A stretch of DNA of 64,000 nt from Marinobacter salarius (GTDB taxonomy: Bacteria > Pseudomonadota > Gammaproteobacteria > Pseudomonadales > Oleiphilaceae), in contig NZ_CP136693.1 in assembly GCF_032922745.1 (NCBI RefSeq), forward strand, positions 2,790,001 to 2,854,000, given 5' to 3'. Under the pieces are notes generated by a model, which worked only from the letters and a program-made list of their open reading frames with translations, had not been told where the DNA came from and made no database searches. The translations under genes were made by a program, and so were the position numbers. Positions 35,390 to 45,106 of this stretch are shown here, piece after piece (position 1 is the first letter of the stretch; each line of letters begins with the position of its first letter).

Positions 35390-38113
35390 TCAGGCCAGTA
35401 GCCGAAGTTCCCTTGCTCTTGCCAACGCCTCGGTGCGGGATCCGACTGCAAGCTTGCCGTAAAGGTTGCGAATGTGGGCTTTTACGGTGGTAGGCGCCAC
35501 CCCCATCGTGTTTGCGATGTCCTTGTTGGCGAGGCCCTGATTGATGAGATCCAGCACTTCCAGTTCCCGCTGACTCAGGGGTTCGGGGAGATCTGTGTTG
35601 CCCGGGGCCGCCTGCGTATCCCTCTGCGAGTCTTCCGGCTCTGTTTCAGCGGTTTCTGCCTCTGCCAGTTCCGAGAGCATGGCTGTGACCCGGCTGTTCC
35701 AGCGGCCCGGCGCCTTGAGAACCGGCAGCGCTCTACACAGCTGGCGGATGGTAGGACTCTCCTCCGCAAGCAGGCGCATGAATCCGGCCTCTGATGCCCG
35801 CTGGACGGCCTGGGCCAGCATCTGTTCCGCTTCTATCGTTTTACCTTCGGCGAACAGCGCCTCGCTGTAGACCAACTGGATTTCCACCAGATGGCGGTAG
35901 TGCTGATCCTGCTCTGCGCTGAGTCGGAGGGGGGCCAAAGTTGCCATGGCGTCGCTCGGGCGGCCCAGTGCCACCTGAACACGGGCGATGCTGATTTGGT
36001 TCTGTTCCCGGTTCAGCGGATTGGTGAACCGGTCAGTGCTCACCTGTTGCACCCATTTTTTCGCCAGATCCAGATGACCGGTGGCGAGATAGCAACGTGC
36101 CAGCATGGCAGAACAGGCGGGCGGCTCGAAAACGATATGCTCCCGACGACGCCTTGCCACGCTGGCGGCATCCTCCAGCGCCTCAATAGCCTCCTGGTAA
36201 CGCCCCTCACTGAAAGCGAGATGCCCGCGCACGTACTGGATAACCACGTGCTGCCCGGGTTCGGTGCCATTGTTGACGTGGTCCAGCAGCGGGGCCAGAT
36301 AGGAGGCGGCCAACTGGGGCTCGTTGCGTTCCCGGTAGATCTCGATCAGGGCGCTGTTCTGCCAGCATGATATCAACATCGGTTGGCGGGGGTCACTGTG
36401 GTGCTGGTCGACCCATTGCCGCACACGGGTACAGGTATCCAACGCCTCGTCGATATCTCCGCGGTTGTACTGAATCCAGGCGAGCAGGCCGCCGCTTGAG
36501 AGCACGGTGCTGGGCTTACGCTCCAATTCTCCATAACGCACGGCGGAGGTCAGGGCGTCCTCGGCGGCCGCCAGGTCCCCCTTGCCGTAATAGTCCAGGC
36601 CCACTCCGTAATAGGTCACGGACTTCAAGGGTATGCGGGTGTGGTCAATGTCACGCAACACCTGTTGGGTCAGATCGCTGGCGCTCTTATCGTCGCTCTT
36701 TGATCGCGCCAGGTAGGAGCGGATTAGCGAAATCTCACTCTGCAGGCCCAGAGCACCTTCCGCATCGGGATGGGAATCGGCCACCTGCTTGTCGAGCATA
36801 TCTTCCAGTTCGCCCAGGAGAGGCCCCAGCATGTCTACCCGGTTGGCGAAAAACAGCGCCCACACTCTCAGCATCAACAGTTGTGGACTGTCCTGCAGGG
36901 TGTTGGTGGGCAGGGAATCCAACCAGCTCAGCACGGGCAGGTGAAAACCGCCGTGGATCAGGTTGTTGCCGTGTTCGGCCAGTACCTTAGCGAGCCAGGG
37001 CCAGTCCTGATGCTGGACAATCTGGGAAATTCCTTCCTGAACGTGGCCATGAACCAACAACCAGTGGACCGCTCGCTGCCATTGCTGTTCAGTATCTTCC
37101 GGCTTGAACTGTCTCACTCGCTGCAGCAGTGCATCCCGGAACAGGTCGTGGTACCGGAACCATTCATTATGGGTATCCAGCGGAATCAGAAACAGGTTTT
37201 CCCGTAGCAGCTGTTCCAACAGGACCTGGCTGTTGGTGGTGCCGCGAACGGCGTCGCAGAGAGAGGCGCACAGCCGGGGACAGCAGGCGGTGTCTAGCAG
37301 GAAGTCTCGCACCGGCGCAGGTTGCTGCTCCAGCACCTCGGTTAGCACATAATCACTGATGCGGCGTTCGTCCAGGTCGATGCGTTGGTGGCCAGCTCTG
37401 GGGTTCTGATCATCGATGCTGCCGCCCGACAGCGCGGACAATTGCATGGCGGCAACCCAACCCTCGGTTTTGCTGCAGATCCTGCGAATTTCCTGCTCGG
37501 AGAGCTCGAGTCCCATGGTGTCGTGGAAAAAGCGCTGGCACTCCTCCTCGGAGAACGCCAGAAGACCCGGGTGTATGTCCTCCACCCAGCGGCGCACCCG
37601 CCAGCGTGAGAGTGGCAGGGCCGGTTCCGTGCGGGATGCGAGAGTTACCAGAACACCAGGCGGCAGGTAATCCATAAAATAAGACACCTGGCGCTGCAGT
37701 TGTGGGTCGCTGATAAAGTGATAGTCGTCCAGGATAAGCGTCCAGGGCGCTCCATCGGCGGCGAGAACGTTAATCAGCGCGGTAATGGGGCCTTCCAGTT
37801 CCTGGAGGCTGCAATGGCTGAGTTGTTGGCGGCATTGCTCCAGACCTACGAGGCCATTGTGTTCAAACGCTCCCACCACGTACTGCCAGAATCGGCGGGG
37901 TTCGTCATCATGCTCATCCAGGGATAGCCAGGCAACCGTAGACGGGGACCGGGAACACCATTGGCTGACCAATGTGGTTTTGCCAAAACCCGCTGGCGCC
38001 ACTACCAGATTCAACCGCTTGGCACCGTCCGGCTGCAGCAGAGTGCTCAGGCGATCCCGTTGTACCGAACGGGGATCCGCGGTTGGTCTGAGAAATTTGG
38101 TGGTTAGCAGCAT
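35390..38113 (-). CDS. MalT/AlkS-type large LuxR-family transcriptional activator
   Basis: A 907-residue LAL-type regulator. The N-terminal ATPase has Walker A APAGFGKTTL (39-48) and a Walker B region (WTLILDDYH). The middle is TPR-like helical repeats, and the C-terminal 65 residues form a LuxR helix-turn-helix (LSQRELEVLDLINQGLANKD). The architecture is that of MalT and AlkS, which sense a small inducer and activate catabolic genes. The effector and targets cannot be told from the neighbours, which are dinG and divergently cysB. Its 3' side runs into the CRP-type site and terminator. Confidence 0.9.
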   Translation of the reverse strand: MLLTTKFLRPTADPRSVQRDRLSTLLQPDGAKRLNLVVAPAGFGKTTLVSQWCSRSPSTVAWLSLDEHDDEPRRFWQYVVGAFEHNGLVGLEQCRQQLSHCSLQELEGPITALINVLAADGAPWTLILDDYHFISDPQLQRQVSYFMDYLPPGVLVTLASRTEPALPLSRWRVRRWVEDIHPGLLAFSEEECQRFFHDTMGLELSEQEIRRICSKTEGWVAAMQLSALSGGSIDDQNPRAGHQRIDLDERRISDYVLTEVLEQQPAPVRDFLLDTACCPRLCASLCDAVRGTTNSQVLLEQLLRENLFLIPLDTHNEWFRYHDLFRDALLQRVRQFKPEDTEQQWQRAVHWLLVHGHVQEGISQIVQHQDWPWLAKVLAEHGNNLIHGGFHLPVLSWLDSLPTNTLQDSPQLLMLRVWALFFANRVDMLGPLLGELEDMLDKQVADSHPDAEGALGLQSEISLIRSYLARSKSDDKSASDLTQQVLRDIDHTRIPLKSVTYYGVGLDYYGKGDLAAAEDALTSAVRYGELERKPSTVLSSGGLLAWIQYNRGDIDEALDTCTRVRQWVDQHHSDPRQPMLISCWQNSALIEIYRERNEPQLAASYLAPLLDHVNNGTEPGQHVVIQYVRGHLAFSEGRYQEAIEALEDAASVARRRREHIVFEPPACSAMLARCYLATGHLDLAKKWVQQVSTDRFTNPLNREQNQISIARVQVALGRPSDAMATLAPLRLSAEQDQHYRHLVEIQLVYSEALFAEGKTIEAEQMLAQAVQRASEAGFMRLLAEESPTIRQLCRALPVLKAPGRWNSRVTAMLSELAEAETAETEPEDSQRDTQAAPGNTDLPEPLSQRELEVLDLINQGLANKDIANTMGVAPTTVKAHIRNLYGKLAVGSRTEALARARELRLLA

Positions 38114-38320
38114 CGTTTCCCTGAATGCCCGTAGTTGGTTCGATTACGGATTGTGTGCTTTGTCACCGTTAAGTCAAGGGCCGCAAAGACAAATGACGCC
38201 GTCGTCATGCTGCGTTCTGTGTTTTTTGGTCTAAACTGTGTTGGAAGGGATTCTGTATACTCAATAAGAATGAAAAATCACGTCTTTATGCGTATTCTTC
38301 TAATAAGACCAGCGTATACA

Positions 38321-38340
38321 AGCCCGGCTTACACCGGGCT
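38321..38340 (+). promoter_or_regulatory. Hairpin in the cysB leader
   Basis: AGCCCGG and CCGGGCT form a 7-bp GC stem with a 6-base loop, 21 bases before the cysB start and close to its AAGGGGAG ribosome binding region. It could modulate transcription or translation of cysB. No U-tract follows. The 247-base region between the two divergent regulator genes shows no other clear element. Confidence 0.3.
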
Positions 38341-38361
38341 CCAAGGGGAGCGACAGGGTAG

Positions 38362-39339
<978 letters not shown>

Positions 39340-39353
39340 CGTTTCTGGAGGGT

Positions 39354-40076
39354 TTATTCGCGGGCAATCAGGTTCCCGGCGTGTAAGCCACATTCCTTCT
39401 GTGTGGCTTCTTCCCACCACCAGCGGCCCTCGCGCTCGTGCTGTCCAGGCAGGATGGGGCGTGTGCAGGGTTCGCAGCCAATGCTGACAAAACCCTTTTC
39501 GTGCAGTTTGTTGTAGGGAGCTTCCGTCATCCGGATATAGTCCCAGACTTCCTTCGAGCTCCAGTTTGCCAGCGGGTTAAATTTCACCAGCGTTTTCTCG
39601 TCCGTTGAGAAGGCGTCGTCAATCTGCACTACCGGCACGTCATTGCGGGTGCCGGGGCTCTGGTCCTTGCGCTGGCCGGTAATCCACGCATCCACGGTGG
39701 CCAGTTTGCGCCGTAACGGATTGACCTTGCGGATGCCGCAGCACTCGCCATGGCCGTCCTCATAGAAACTGAACATACCCTTACGGGTGACCAGGTCCTG
39801 TACTTCCGCCGCATCGGGGAACATCACCTCAATGTTAATGCCATAGTGCTCGCGGACCCGATCAATGAATTGATAGGTTTCCGGGTGAAGGCGTGCCGTA
39901 TCCAGGGTGAATACCTGAAGGTTGTCAGTCAGCTTGTGGGCCAACTCAATCAGTGCGACGTCTTCCGCACCGCTGAAGGAAATGGCAATGTTGTCGTACT
40001 TCGCCAGAGCGGCCTTGAGGATAGCCCTGGGGCTCGCGCCTTCAAGCTCGGCCTGTAACTGTGCAATGTCCGTCAT
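39354..40076 (-). CDS. cysH: Assimilatory APS/PAPS reductase, iron-sulfur type
   Basis: A 240-residue sulfonucleotide reductase. The PP-loop-like [10 protein letters not shown] (33-42), the Cys pair C112-C113 (ECCG), the pair C201-C204 (GCEPC) and catalytic Cys229 (ECGLH) are all present. The extra CC/CxxC set binds a [4Fe-4S] cluster and marks the adenosine 5'-phosphosulfate reducing branch, unlike Escherichia coli CysH. It makes sulfite in the cytoplasm. It is convergent with cysB, with 14 bases between the stops. Confidence 0.93.
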   Translation of the reverse strand: MTDIAQLQAELEGASPRAILKAALAKYDNIAISFSGAEDVALIELAHKLTDNLQVFTLDTARLHPETYQFIDRVREHYGINIEVMFPDAAEVQDLVTRKGMFSFYEDGHGECCGIRKVNPLRRKLATVDAWITGQRKDQSPGTRNDVPVVQIDDAFSTDEKTLVKFNPLANWSSKEVWDYIRMTEAPYNKLHEKGFVSIGCEPCTRPILPGQHEREGRWWWEEATQKECGLHAGNLIARE

Positions 40077-40275
40077 TTGAAAGGATCACCTGGAGTGTAA
40101 ATGTGTGATAAATCTACCATTAACCGATAGCAGTCTGAAGGAATGGGGGAGTATATCGTTATAGCCGCACAGATGTACGATGCATTCCGCCCCGGTTTTT
40201 CTTATCATACCGCCTGATTCCAATCCCCGGCGGGAATCGCCGGGCTGACCAGCATTTAACTATCAGGAGACCATT

Positions 40276-40887
40276 GTGGAACTTGCGTGCCTTGACCTTG
40301 AAGGAGTACTGATCCCGGAAATCTGGATCGCGTTTGCGGAAAAAACCGGCATTGAGGAGCTCAAGGCGACCACCCGCGACATTCCTGATTACGACGTGCT
40401 TATGCAGCAACGTCTGAAATTGTTGGACCAGCACGGCTATGGCCTGCCGCAGATCCAGGAAGTGATCGGCGAATTGGACCCATTGCCCGGTGCCCGGGAA
40501 TTCCTGGACTGGCTGCGGGAGCGGTTCCAGGTGGTGATTCTTTCCGACACCTTCTACGAATTCGCCATGCCACTGATGGCCAAGCTGGGCTATCCGGCAC
40601 TGCTTTGCCACAAGCTGGAAGTGAACGACGAAGGCAGGATCACTGATTACCTGCTGCGCCAGCGTGACCCGAAGCGCCAGTCAGTGCGTGCCTTTCAGCT
40701 ACTGAACTACCGCGTTATCGCGGCGGGTGATTCCTACAACGACACCACCATGCTGGGCCAGGCGGAAGCGGGCATCCTGTTCCACGCGCCGCAGAACGTG
40801 ATTGAGGAGTTCCCCCAGTTCCCGGCGGTACATACGTTTGAAGAGCTTAAAGGCGAGTTCCTGAAAGCCAGTGCCATCCATAACTGA
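40276..40887 (+). CDS. thrH: Phosphoserine phosphatase / homoserine phosphotransferase ThrH
   Basis: A 203-residue HAD-superfamily enzyme with the nucleophile Asp7 in ACLDLEGVL, later motif II VVILSDTF, and motif IV AAGDSYNDTTML. The LDLEGVLxPEIW start is specific to ThrH, known from Pseudomonas to hydrolyse phosphoserine and transfer phosphate to homoserine. GGAG precedes the GTG-like context and ATG-equivalent start at 40276. It is a single gene. Confidence 0.92.
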   Translation: MELACLDLEGVLIPEIWIAFAEKTGIEELKATTRDIPDYDVLMQQRLKLLDQHGYGLPQIQEVIGELDPLPGAREFLDWLRERFQVVILSDTFYEFAMPLMAKLGYPALLCHKLEVNDEGRITDYLLRQRDPKRQSVRAFQLLNYRVIAAGDSYNDTTMLGQAEAGILFHAPQNVIEEFPQFPAVHTFEELKGEFLKASAIHN

Positions 40888-40951
40888 TTGTGCGGACCCT
40901 TGGCCGGGGCAAGCTCTTTGCCCTGGCGTTTCCGCCTTTGCGAGCCACTCT

Positions 40952-42250
40952 CTACAGCGCTTCCAGAACGTTCATCAGCTTCTGAACTTTGTCCACGGAT
41001 TCCCGGTATTCATCATCCGGATCTGAATCCGCGACGATGCCACATCCCGCCCAGCAGTGAATCTGCCCGTCCGAATCCGTCATCAGGGTGCGGATGGCAA
41101 TATTGCTTTCCAGGTTATTGCAGAAATCCCAACGGAAGATCGAGCCGCAGTAGGGCCCGCGACGATGTGGTTCCAGGTCGTCGATAATCTCCATCGCCCT
41201 GCGTTTGGGCGCGCCTGTGATCGAGCCGCCCGGGAAGGCAGAGAGAAGGGCTTTTAACGGTGTGGTTCCTGGCTGTAGCCGGCCTTCCACCGTGCTGACC
41301 AGTTGATGGACATTTTCATAGCTTTCGATACTGAAAAGCCGGGGCACCGAGACGGAAAACGGCTCGCAGAATCGCGACAGGTCGTTGCGGATCAGGTCCA
41401 CGATCATCAGGTTTTCGGCCCGGTCCTTTTCAGCAGCGGCCAGGGATTCGGCAATCCGCTGGTCGTTCGCCGGCGAGTTCAGATCCCGGGGCCGGGTACC
41501 CTTGATGGGTTTGCTGATGACCCTGTTGCCATCTTCAATACTCAGGAACAGCTCTGGTGAAATGCTGAGGACCTGATAGGAACCAGCGTTGATGTACGCA
41601 GCGTGGGGGACCGGAACGGCCTGGCACAAAGCTCGGAACGCTGTGTACGGCTCGCCCTGGTAGCCGCCGGTGTACTTGTTGGACAGGTTGACCTGATAGC
41701 AGTCCCCGGCATGGATATAGCTAAGCACCCGGGATACGCCATTGCGGTAGTGTTCGGCGGGTTGGTCGGCTGTAAATCCCGGGCTGATGTGAAAAGGAGT
41801 AGGGCGCGTCGGCTTTTCGCCGGTGAGGTTCAGCACCCGTTCACGGGTTCTATCGTCACACTCGGGATGAAAATCGAGCCTGGGCGAATTGGCACCCGAA
41901 ACATCCAGCGTCAGCTGCCAGAGATAAAGCCCAATATAGCCATAATCCCTCTCACTGGCCTCGCCGGAGAATCCGGGGACCGTGTGGTTGCCAGCCTCGT
42001 AAAACAGGGTGCCCATGATGCCGCCTGCCAGTTCCCGGCTCGACGCTTCAGCCAGTCCTGCCCAAGCCTGCTCCAGCACGTCCGTCAGGCGTGAGAACGA
42101 TAGCGCGTCCTTGGGGACTGGCCAATGTTTCAGCGGGAACGCCGTGACAATCCGCCGTTGCCTGCCGGCGTCGGTGTAGTCGATAAACCCATGTTGGCTG
42201 CTGATCTGTGAAACGAGGCGCTCTGCCTCTTCCGCACTTAATGTTTTCAC
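40952..42250 (-). CDS. pabB: Aminodeoxychorismate synthase component I
   Basis: A 432-residue chorismate-utilising enzyme. The C-terminal domain shows PIKGTRPRD (conserved Lys), SAFPGGSITGAPK and the ending segment AGCGIVADSDPDDEY, as in PabB. With PabA it makes 4-amino-4-deoxychorismate for folate. The PIKGT motif separates PabB from TrpE, which has a threonine-rich motif there. No pabA is adjacent. The start is GTG with a weak ribosome binding site. Confidence 0.9.
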   Translation of the reverse strand: MKTLSAEEAERLVSQISSQHGFIDYTDAGRQRRIVTAFPLKHWPVPKDALSFSRLTDVLEQAWAGLAEASSRELAGGIMGTLFYEAGNHTVPGFSGEASERDYGYIGLYLWQLTLDVSGANSPRLDFHPECDDRTRERVLNLTGEKPTRPTPFHISPGFTADQPAEHYRNGVSRVLSYIHAGDCYQVNLSNKYTGGYQGEPYTAFRALCQAVPVPHAAYINAGSYQVLSISPELFLSIEDGNRVISKPIKGTRPRDLNSPANDQRIAESLAAAEKDRAENLMIVDLIRNDLSRFCEPFSVSVPRLFSIESYENVHQLVSTVEGRLQPGTTPLKALLSAFPGGSITGAPKRRAMEIIDDLEPHRRGPYCGSIFRWDFCNNLESNIAIRTLMTDSDGQIHCWAGCGIVADSDPDDEYRESVDKVQKLMNVLEAL

Positions 42251-42377
42251 GATGTTACATACTTAACAAAATCTTGCATGGGTTCACGGTAGCCTGTGCG
42301 GCAAGTCACCTGACTTCGGGCTCGAAAAGGCTTGGGCCGGTGCATTCTAAACAATAATCCTAAGGGCAGTAACCAGT

Positions 42378-42971
42378 ATGAAGACTTGTAACGGCATTGG
42401 TAAGCGATTTGTCTTGGCGATGATCGCCGGATGTGCGATTTCCACCGCGGCGTTGGCGCAGGATGCGATTGATCGGGAAGATCATGTGCTATCCGATGGC
42501 AAGCTGGACGACAAAGACCTGGCCGCGGTGGTTGCGGTTGCTCAGAGGCATCTCAGGGAAATGACGGACCAGGTGGTCAATCAGGCGGGCGATGAACTCG
42601 AGGAAGCTGGCATCTTTCGTCCGATGGCTTTCATGGTCATGAAGTCTGACAAGGTTCAACAAATGAGATTGGAAGAGGAAGCTGAGCAGGCCCCTGGAAA
42701 TGTAAAGGTTTTAATGTATCGCGCTGGGCTAAAGGCCATTGCGCGCCGAGGTGAAATTCATGCGGCGGTCATTGCCTACCCAGGAAGCGTTGAAAAAAAT
42801 GGCGAGACGATCCGAGCAATGGCTCTGGAGCATGAGCATAGGCTTGGAGTTTCTGGAATCAAGCTGATACCGGTCAGATTGGAGGATGGTGAAGCAAGTT
42901 TCGGTGAACCGATGTCTCAGGATAAGCCATTTCAGATCTTCTATGATGCAAAAAAGGAGAGTGACGAATGA
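42378..42971 (+). CDS. Secreted protein of unknown function
   Basis: A 197-residue protein with a signal peptide (MKTCNGIGKRFVLAM to ALAQ, cut near residue 27). The mature part is mostly helical and charged, with a LEEEAEQAPGNVKV segment and alternating strands and helices after residue 110. No domain is recognised. It lies upstream of the DUF6160-type protein, separated by 186 bases that hold a CRP-type site, so the two are probably not one transcript. Periplasmic location is inferred. Confidence 0.75.
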   Translation: MKTCNGIGKRFVLAMIAGCAISTAALAQDAIDREDHVLSDGKLDDKDLAAVVAVAQRHLREMTDQVVNQAGDELEEAGIFRPMAFMVMKSDKVQQMRLEEEAEQAPGNVKVLMYRAGLKAIARRGEIHAAVIAYPGSVEKNGETIRAMALEHEHRLGVSGIKLIPVRLEDGEASFGEPMSQDKPFQIFYDAKKESDE

Positions 42972-43037
42972 GCCAAGTGCATGAATTTATAGTGAATAAG
43001 TTGCTTTTATTAAGAACTGCTTTGTTTTGTGACAATT

Positions 43038-43053
43038 TGTGAATGCATTCACG
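43038..43053 (+). promoter_or_regulatory. CRP/Vfr-type operator upstream of the DUF6160 gene
   Basis: TGTGAATGCATTCACG contains TGTGA-N6-TCAC inside a 14-base perfect palindrome (GTGAATGCATTCAC at 43039-43052). It lies 105 bases before the start of the secreted DUF6160-type protein and after the stop of the upstream gene, a suitable position for activation by a CRP homologue. Confidence 0.6.
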
Positions 43054-43157
43054 GAACCAGAGTGTAAAACAATCTTAAATGGAGTGGTGAGGTTGAGCCT
43101 CACAACAAAGTTAAAAAGTTCAACTGGATAACAATAAGTTCAATCAAGGAGAACAAT

Positions 43158-44108
43158 ATGAAAGGCCTGAAGAAACTTGCACTGGCAACAGCCGTTGCCG
43201 CTGCGCCCTTCGCCGCTCAAGCCGAGCTGCAGGCGATGGACGACAGCATGATGGGTAACGTCACCGGTCAGGCCGGTGTGACCATTGAGCTGGAAACTCA
43301 GGTAAACATTGGTCAGTTTACCTACACGGACGAAGGTACATTCGCCGTAAAGGACATCGCTCTCGGTGGTGCGTTGGCCAGTAGCTCTCAGTCTGCAGCT
43401 GACTATGCCGCAGCTACCGGTGCAGGCGCTTTGCTGGACCAACTGAAAATCGACATCGACATCGCTGACGATGGCGACGCTGTCATTCACGTTGGTTCCC
43501 TGCAAACCGACGGCAGTGGTAACCCTGTACCCATCGACTGGGGTTTCACCGCTGGATCCATGGAGCTTAACGGTAACGGTGGCGAAAACACCGTTCTGGT
43601 TTCGAACATGGACGCCTGGGGTCTCCTCGGTGCTCTGGATATCCGTGTAGATACGGATAACGTTACAGACGGAGCTGGAAACGAAATGGCGGGCACCGGC
43701 ACCCTTAATTTGGATGCAGCGTTCACCGTTAACGAAATGAGCTTCGATGTTGACTTCCTCGGCGTTGGTGTCCGCGGAATGACCATCAATAGCTCCGAGT
43801 CTGGCGGTGAAGTGCTTGGGGCCGCTGGTCTGGCAGCTGTATTCGCGGAAGATCCTACTGCTCCGACCGCTGAAGAGCAGCGCAAGATCGGATTGGCGCA
43901 GGCTGGATTTGCAATCATCGGCCTGGACATCTACAAGGGTGACGGTCTCGGTGCTTCCACAGCGACCAACGTACTGCGTGTAGATGTTGATGACGTCCTG
44001 ATGGACATCAACGTTGCCGAAACCGTTATCGGCGGTGCAAACATCGGTACTATCGGTATCGACAACCTGCACATCAGCAACACCAAGCTGGCTGTATACG
44101 GAAAATAA
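43158..44108 (+). CDS. Secreted DUF6160-type surface protein
   Basis: A 316-residue protein with a signal peptide (MKGLKKLALATAVA to AQA, cut near residue 22). The mature start ELQAMDDSMMGNVTGQAGVTIELE is typical of DUF6160 proteins found in Marinobacter and other oil-associated bacteria. The body is glycine, alanine and aspartate rich with a beta-strand pattern, and has no catalytic motif. AAGGAG precedes the ATG, a CRP-type site lies upstream and a very strong terminator follows, suggesting high, regulated expression. The function is unknown; a surface or pilus-like role is possible. Confidence 0.8.
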   Translation: MKGLKKLALATAVAAAPFAAQAELQAMDDSMMGNVTGQAGVTIELETQVNIGQFTYTDEGTFAVKDIALGGALASSSQSAADYAAATGAGALLDQLKIDIDIADDGDAVIHVGSLQTDGSGNPVPIDWGFTAGSMELNGNGGENTVLVSNMDAWGLLGALDIRVDTDNVTDGAGNEMAGTGTLNLDAAFTVNEMSFDVDFLGVGVRGMTINSSESGGEVLGAAGLAAVFAEDPTAPTAEEQRKIGLAQAGFAIIGLDIYKGDGLGASTATNVLRVDVDDVLMDINVAETVIGGANIGTIGIDNLHISNTKLAVYGK

Positions 44109-44135
44109 GCTGATCGCATAACACCTCTGGTGTGA

Positions 44136-44164
44136 ACGCCCCGCCCTGCGGGGCGTTTTTTTTT
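44136..44164 (+). terminator. Rho-independent terminator of the DUF6160 gene
   Basis: A 9-bp stem ACGCCCCGC/GCGGGGCGT with a 3-base loop is followed by nine T residues. Confidence 0.95.
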
Positions 44165-44193
44165 GCCTGCTATAAAGTGCAGGCAAAAAAAGA
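44157..44193. repeat. Central inverted repeat between two convergent terminators
   Basis: TTGCCTGC (44164-44171 region) and GCAGGCAA form a perfect 8-bp stem around TATAAAGT. It is extended by the T run before it and the A run after it, so the stem can reach about 13 bp. Confidence 0.7.
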
Positions 44194-44223
44194 GCGGTGA
44201 CTCGCAAGGAGTTACCGCTCTTT
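44189..44223 (-). terminator. Rho-independent terminator of the minus-strand secreted protein gene
   Basis: The stem AAAGAGCGGT-ACTC/GAGT-ACCGCTCTTT (about 14 bp, one mismatch, 5-base loop) is followed on the minus strand by a run of seven T residues. Confidence 0.9.
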
Positions 44224-44248
44224 GTGTTTCGGACCTGTAGAGATAGTT

Positions 44249-44881
44249 TTAGCGATCCGGCACCGCTATAGACAGATCAAACCCACCGCCAGGACGGGGT
44301 GTTAATGTGATCGGGTCTTCGTTAATGCCATGGGGCACCTGGATCGTATCAATACCCGGCGGGTTGCCTATGGTGAAGTTCAGGTTCTGGCCATCAAACC
44401 CAACGCCCAGTTGATCGTTCAGAAAGGTCTGACTGAACGGCTCATCCGGTATCTGGGCCTGCTGCCCGAAGATAATGGGCGGAATGGTGGGGGTGAACTC
44501 CGCAGGCGGCTGCGCCCGGGCAAGTTCTTCTTGTGGCAACAGCAAGGCACGACGGAGGAATTCCTCCTCCGCGCTCTCGAGGGCGCCTTTCTTGCCTTCC
44601 CGTTCGAAGCGCTCAAGAGCGTCGCGATAGGCTTCCTCTTCCGCTTCCGTTAGCACCGGTTCACCCGGCGAAATGGTCAGCGAGCGGATGATCCGCTGCC
44701 GATCGGCGTCGGTTTTCCGCCTTTCCTTTGGAACCACGATGACAGCGGAATCCTTTACATAGGTTTCTACCATCTCATCGGAGGTCAGGGCCTGTACCCC
44801 GGCCATCAGCGGGGAGCTAAACGAAACAGCCAGGCTGGCCGTACCAGCCAGAGCGATGTACAAGGGTGTTCGGCGGTTCAT
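44249..44881 (-). CDS. Secreted protein of unknown function
   Basis: A 210-residue protein. The ATG at 44881 (MNRRTPLYIALAGTA) has GAGG with a 7-base spacer and is preferred over an in-frame TTG 24 bases upstream. A signal peptide runs to SPLMAG, near residue 27. An acidic helical region follows (about 70-115), then a Pro-rich part and a C-terminal beta-rich segment. No family is recognised. It is convergent with the DUF6160 gene through a double terminator. Confidence 0.7.
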   Translation of the reverse strand: MNRRTPLYIALAGTASLAVSFSSPLMAGVQALTSDEMVETYVKDSAVIVVPKERRKTDADRQRIIRSLTISPGEPVLTEAEEEAYRDALERFEREGKKGALESAEEEFLRRALLLPQEELARAQPPAEFTPTIPPIIFGQQAQIPDEPFSQTFLNDQLGVGFDGQNLNFTIGNPPGIDTIQVPHGINEDPITLTPRPGGGFDLSIAVPDR

Positions 44882-45106
44882 GGCGTAGCCTCTTGCCGTG
44901 TCCAAACGCGAAATGGAGGCGCTTCCGACACTAAACTGCAGTCAGTATGCTCCTTGGTAGCAGTATTCTTCTCAGAGATTTGGATTTCAAGGCGATTTTG
45001 TGGTGTTTGTGATCAGAATCGGACTATTGTCAGTATTCTTCTGTAAAACCACGCAAACGTGTTTATATAACAGGCGTAACCATCCAGTTTTTGTAACAGG
45101 ACTCTT
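44882..45106. promoter_or_regulatory. Divergent regulatory region with a repeated 12-base word
   Basis: CAGTATTCTTCT occurs at 44961-44972 and again at 45031-45042, exactly 70 bases apart, with a related CAGTATGCTCCT at 44943. This could be a pair of sites for one regulator between the secreted protein and the DUF58 gene. Confidence 0.3.
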
